A DNA stretch of 64,000 nucleotides from contig NZ_MEEX01000016.1 in NCBI RefSeq assembly GCF_001724605.1, positions 1-64,000 of the forward strand, in the 5' to 3' direction. Under the pieces are notes generated by a model, which worked only from the letters and a program-made list of their open reading frames with translations, was not told where the DNA came from and did no database searches. Made by a program: the position numbers and the translations under genes. Source of the stretch: Phenylobacterium sp. SCN 70-31 (lineage in GTDB: Bacteria > Pseudomonadota > Alphaproteobacteria > Caulobacterales > Caulobacteraceae). Below, piece by piece: positions 62,785 to 64,000 of this stretch (position 1 is its first letter; every line of letters begins with the position of its first letter).

Positions 62785-64000
62785 CGCCACTCCGGCCCAA
62801 GGGGTCGCTGTTCGTCCAGCTCCTGACGCTCACGAGCCTGACGCTGGTCGCCGCCTGGGTGATGAGCAGCGCGCTGCTCATCCTGCTGCCGCCGCCGGCG
62901 CCGGACTTCTACCGCATCAGCGAGATCGAGCAGACCTATCGCGGTGCGCCGCCCACCTTCACCGAGCGGCGCCAGCTGGTGCTTTCGCACCAGGATGAAC
63001 CGCCTCGCCCGCCGCTGGAGGGGCGGACGATCCCCGACATCCGCGCCCAGATCGCCGCCGACCTGGGGGTGCCGGTCGACCACGTGGTCCTGGCGGGCGA
63101 GCGCGGCCCGCTGTCGGACCGGCGGGTGGGTCGCATCATCCGCGACCGGGCGGTCCAGGCCGGCATCCGCCAGGACGAGCATTTCCTGATCAACCCCTTC
63201 CAGGTCGGCGTACGCCAGTCGGACGGGCGCTGGGCGGTCGTTCGCTCGGAACCGCGTTTCGGACTGGACGACTGGCAGCAGCGGGTCGCCCTGTGGTTCG
63301 CGCTGTCGGCCTTGCTGATGACGCCGGTGACGTGGATCTTCGCGCGCCGGCTCTCCAAGCCGATCCAGGTCTTCGCCCAGGCGGCCGAACGGCTTGGCCG
63401 CGACCCCAAGGCCCCGCCCCTGGCGCTGAAGGGCCCCGCAGAGATCGGCGTGGCGGCGCGCGCCTTCAACGAGATGCAGGAACGTCTCCAGAGATACGTC
63501 GAGGACCGGACAGCCATGGTCGGCGCCATCGCCCACGACCTGCGCACTCCCCTCACCCGACTGCGCTTTCGCATCGAGAGCCTCCCCGACGACCAGCGCG
63601 CCAAGTATGCCGCCGACCTGGACCAGATGGAGGCGATGATCGCGGCCACGCTCGCGTTCGTGCGCGACGCGACCAGGCCGGGCGAGCGCACGCCGCTCGA
63701 ACTGTCTTCCCTGATCGAGAGTCTCTGCGACGAAATGGCCGAGACCGGAGCCAGGGCCGAGGCCGAGGCCGGCGAGAAGGTGGTGCTGGAGGGCGACCCC
63801 ATGGCGCTCCGGCGGCTGTTCGCCAATCTGCTGGAAAACGCCGTCAAATTCGGCGGCCAGGCGCGGGCCCGGGTGTTCCGCGACGCCGGCCATGCGGTGG
63901 TCGAGATCGACGACGATGGCCCGGGGATACCGGCGGCCGACACCGAGAGGGTCTTCGAGCCCTTCTACCGCCGCGAGCCGTCGCGCAACCGCCAGACCGG
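62781..64000 (+). CDS. Sensor histidine kinase, cut by the window end
   Basis: A GTG-started kinase partner of the OmpR-type regulator, at least 406 residues before the window ends. One membrane span at about residues 12-34 and another at about 168-188 bracket a periplasmic region of roughly 130 residues. A HAMP domain follows. The phosphoacceptor region is AIAHDLRTPLTRL (His about residue 253), the N-box is LLENAVKFGG and the G1 box is DDDGPGIPAA. The remaining C-terminus lies outside the window. Membrane architecture resembles EnvZ-like kinases. Confidence 0.92.
   Translation, partial: MTPLRPKGSLFVQLLTLTSLTLVAAWVMSSALLILLPPPAPDFYRISEIEQTYRGAPPTFTERRQLVLSHQDEPPRPPLEGRTIPDIRAQIAADLGVPVDHVVLAGERGPLSDRRVGRIIRDRAVQAGIRQDEHFLINPFQVGVRQSDGRWAVVRSEPRFGLDDWQQRVALWFALSALLMTPVTWIFARRLSKPIQVFAQAAERLGRDPKAPPLALKGPAEIGVAARAFNEMQERLQRYVEDRTAMVGAIAHDLRTPLTRLRFRIESLPDDQRAKYAADLDQMEAMIAATLAFVRDATRPGERTPLELSSLIESLCDEMAETGARAEAEAGEKVVLEGDPMALRRLFANLLENAVKFGGQARARVFRDAGHAVVEIDDDGPGIPAADTERVFEPFYRREPSRNRQT

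Noticed and set aside
1..64000. CRISPR arrays, IS elements, tRNA/rRNA genes
   Set aside because: No regularly spaced direct repeats, no transposase-like frames and no tRNA-like cloverleaf or rRNA sequence were seen on reading the window.

Overview
The window is 64 kb of very GC-rich, densely packed bacterial chromosome. The core-gene neighbourhood (rpoZ, spoT/rsh, pyrE, pdxJ, acpS, lepB, rnc, era), TonB-dependent uptake, PEPxxWA-CTERM exported proteins, a BlaI/M56-TonB pair and an Slt-type lytic transglycosylase all point to an alphaproteobacterium of the Caulobacteraceae. Phenylobacterium or Caulobacter is likely, but the genus is inferred and not proven. I saw no rRNA, tRNA, CRISPR array, insertion sequence or prophage.

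Bases 1-4.1 kb hold a short intergenic repeat, a PadR / HAAS-membrane / GIN-domain stress-type module, a Tat-exported MsrB, a GNAT and argC. From about 4.2 to 25.6 kb lies an accessory catabolic region. It contains a nitronate monooxygenase-like enzyme, a Baeyer-Villiger monooxygenase, a tandem-TetR regulator, a TonB receptor, a tightly coupled ferredoxin / ferredoxin reductase / cytochrome P450 set, a thiolase-fold protein with a DUF35 partner, an acyl-CoA synthetase, an SDR, an enoyl-CoA hydratase, a TetR, a secretory lipase, a RidA protein, a FecI/FecR pair and a LysR-controlled methylmalonate-semialdehyde dehydrogenase. The logic resembles uptake, oxygenation, CoA activation and beta-oxidation/retro-aldol shortening of a hydrophobic cyclic or branched substrate (terpenoid, steroid or alicyclic ketone). 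The substrate cannot be read from sequence. The thiolase-fold protein has Ser86 where the nucleophilic Cys belongs, which makes a lyase (aldolase) role with its DUF35 partner plausible. A perfect 9-bp inverted repeat sits between the two divergent arms of this CoA cluster.

From 25.7 to 28.1 kb a BlaI repressor with two visible operator dyads is coupled to an M56 peptidase fused to a TonB C-terminal domain, followed by a convergent arylamine N-acetyltransferase. From 28.2 to 37.4 kb comes the conserved housekeeping block on the minus strand (era, rnc, lepB, acpS, pdxJ, pyrE, spoT, rpoZ). It is interrupted by two plus-strand genes: an EamA transporter between acpS and lepB, and a class III nucleotidyl-cyclase-like protein between pyrE and spoT. 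From 37.5 to 52.7 kb is a mixed region: sulfotransferase, YciI, folK, NYN nuclease, family-5 uracil-DNA glycosylase, M20 peptidase, D-aminoacylase-type amidohydrolase, GNAT, smpB, dapA, lytic transglycosylase, TetR, two RNA methyltransferases and a GPH-type symporter.

From 52.7 to 56.8 kb a LytS/LytTR-type two-component pair is flanked by two PEPxxWA-CTERM proteins and by a Gly-rich exported-protein gene that appears broken by one in-frame TAA. The last part holds hrpB, an APC amino-acid permease with a clear terminator, a metallo-beta-lactamase-fold hydrolase, and an OmpR-type regulator translationally coupled to a sensor kinase that runs off the end of the window. Many neighbouring genes overlap by 4 bp (ATGA/GTGA/TTGA), which is used here to choose starts and define operons.
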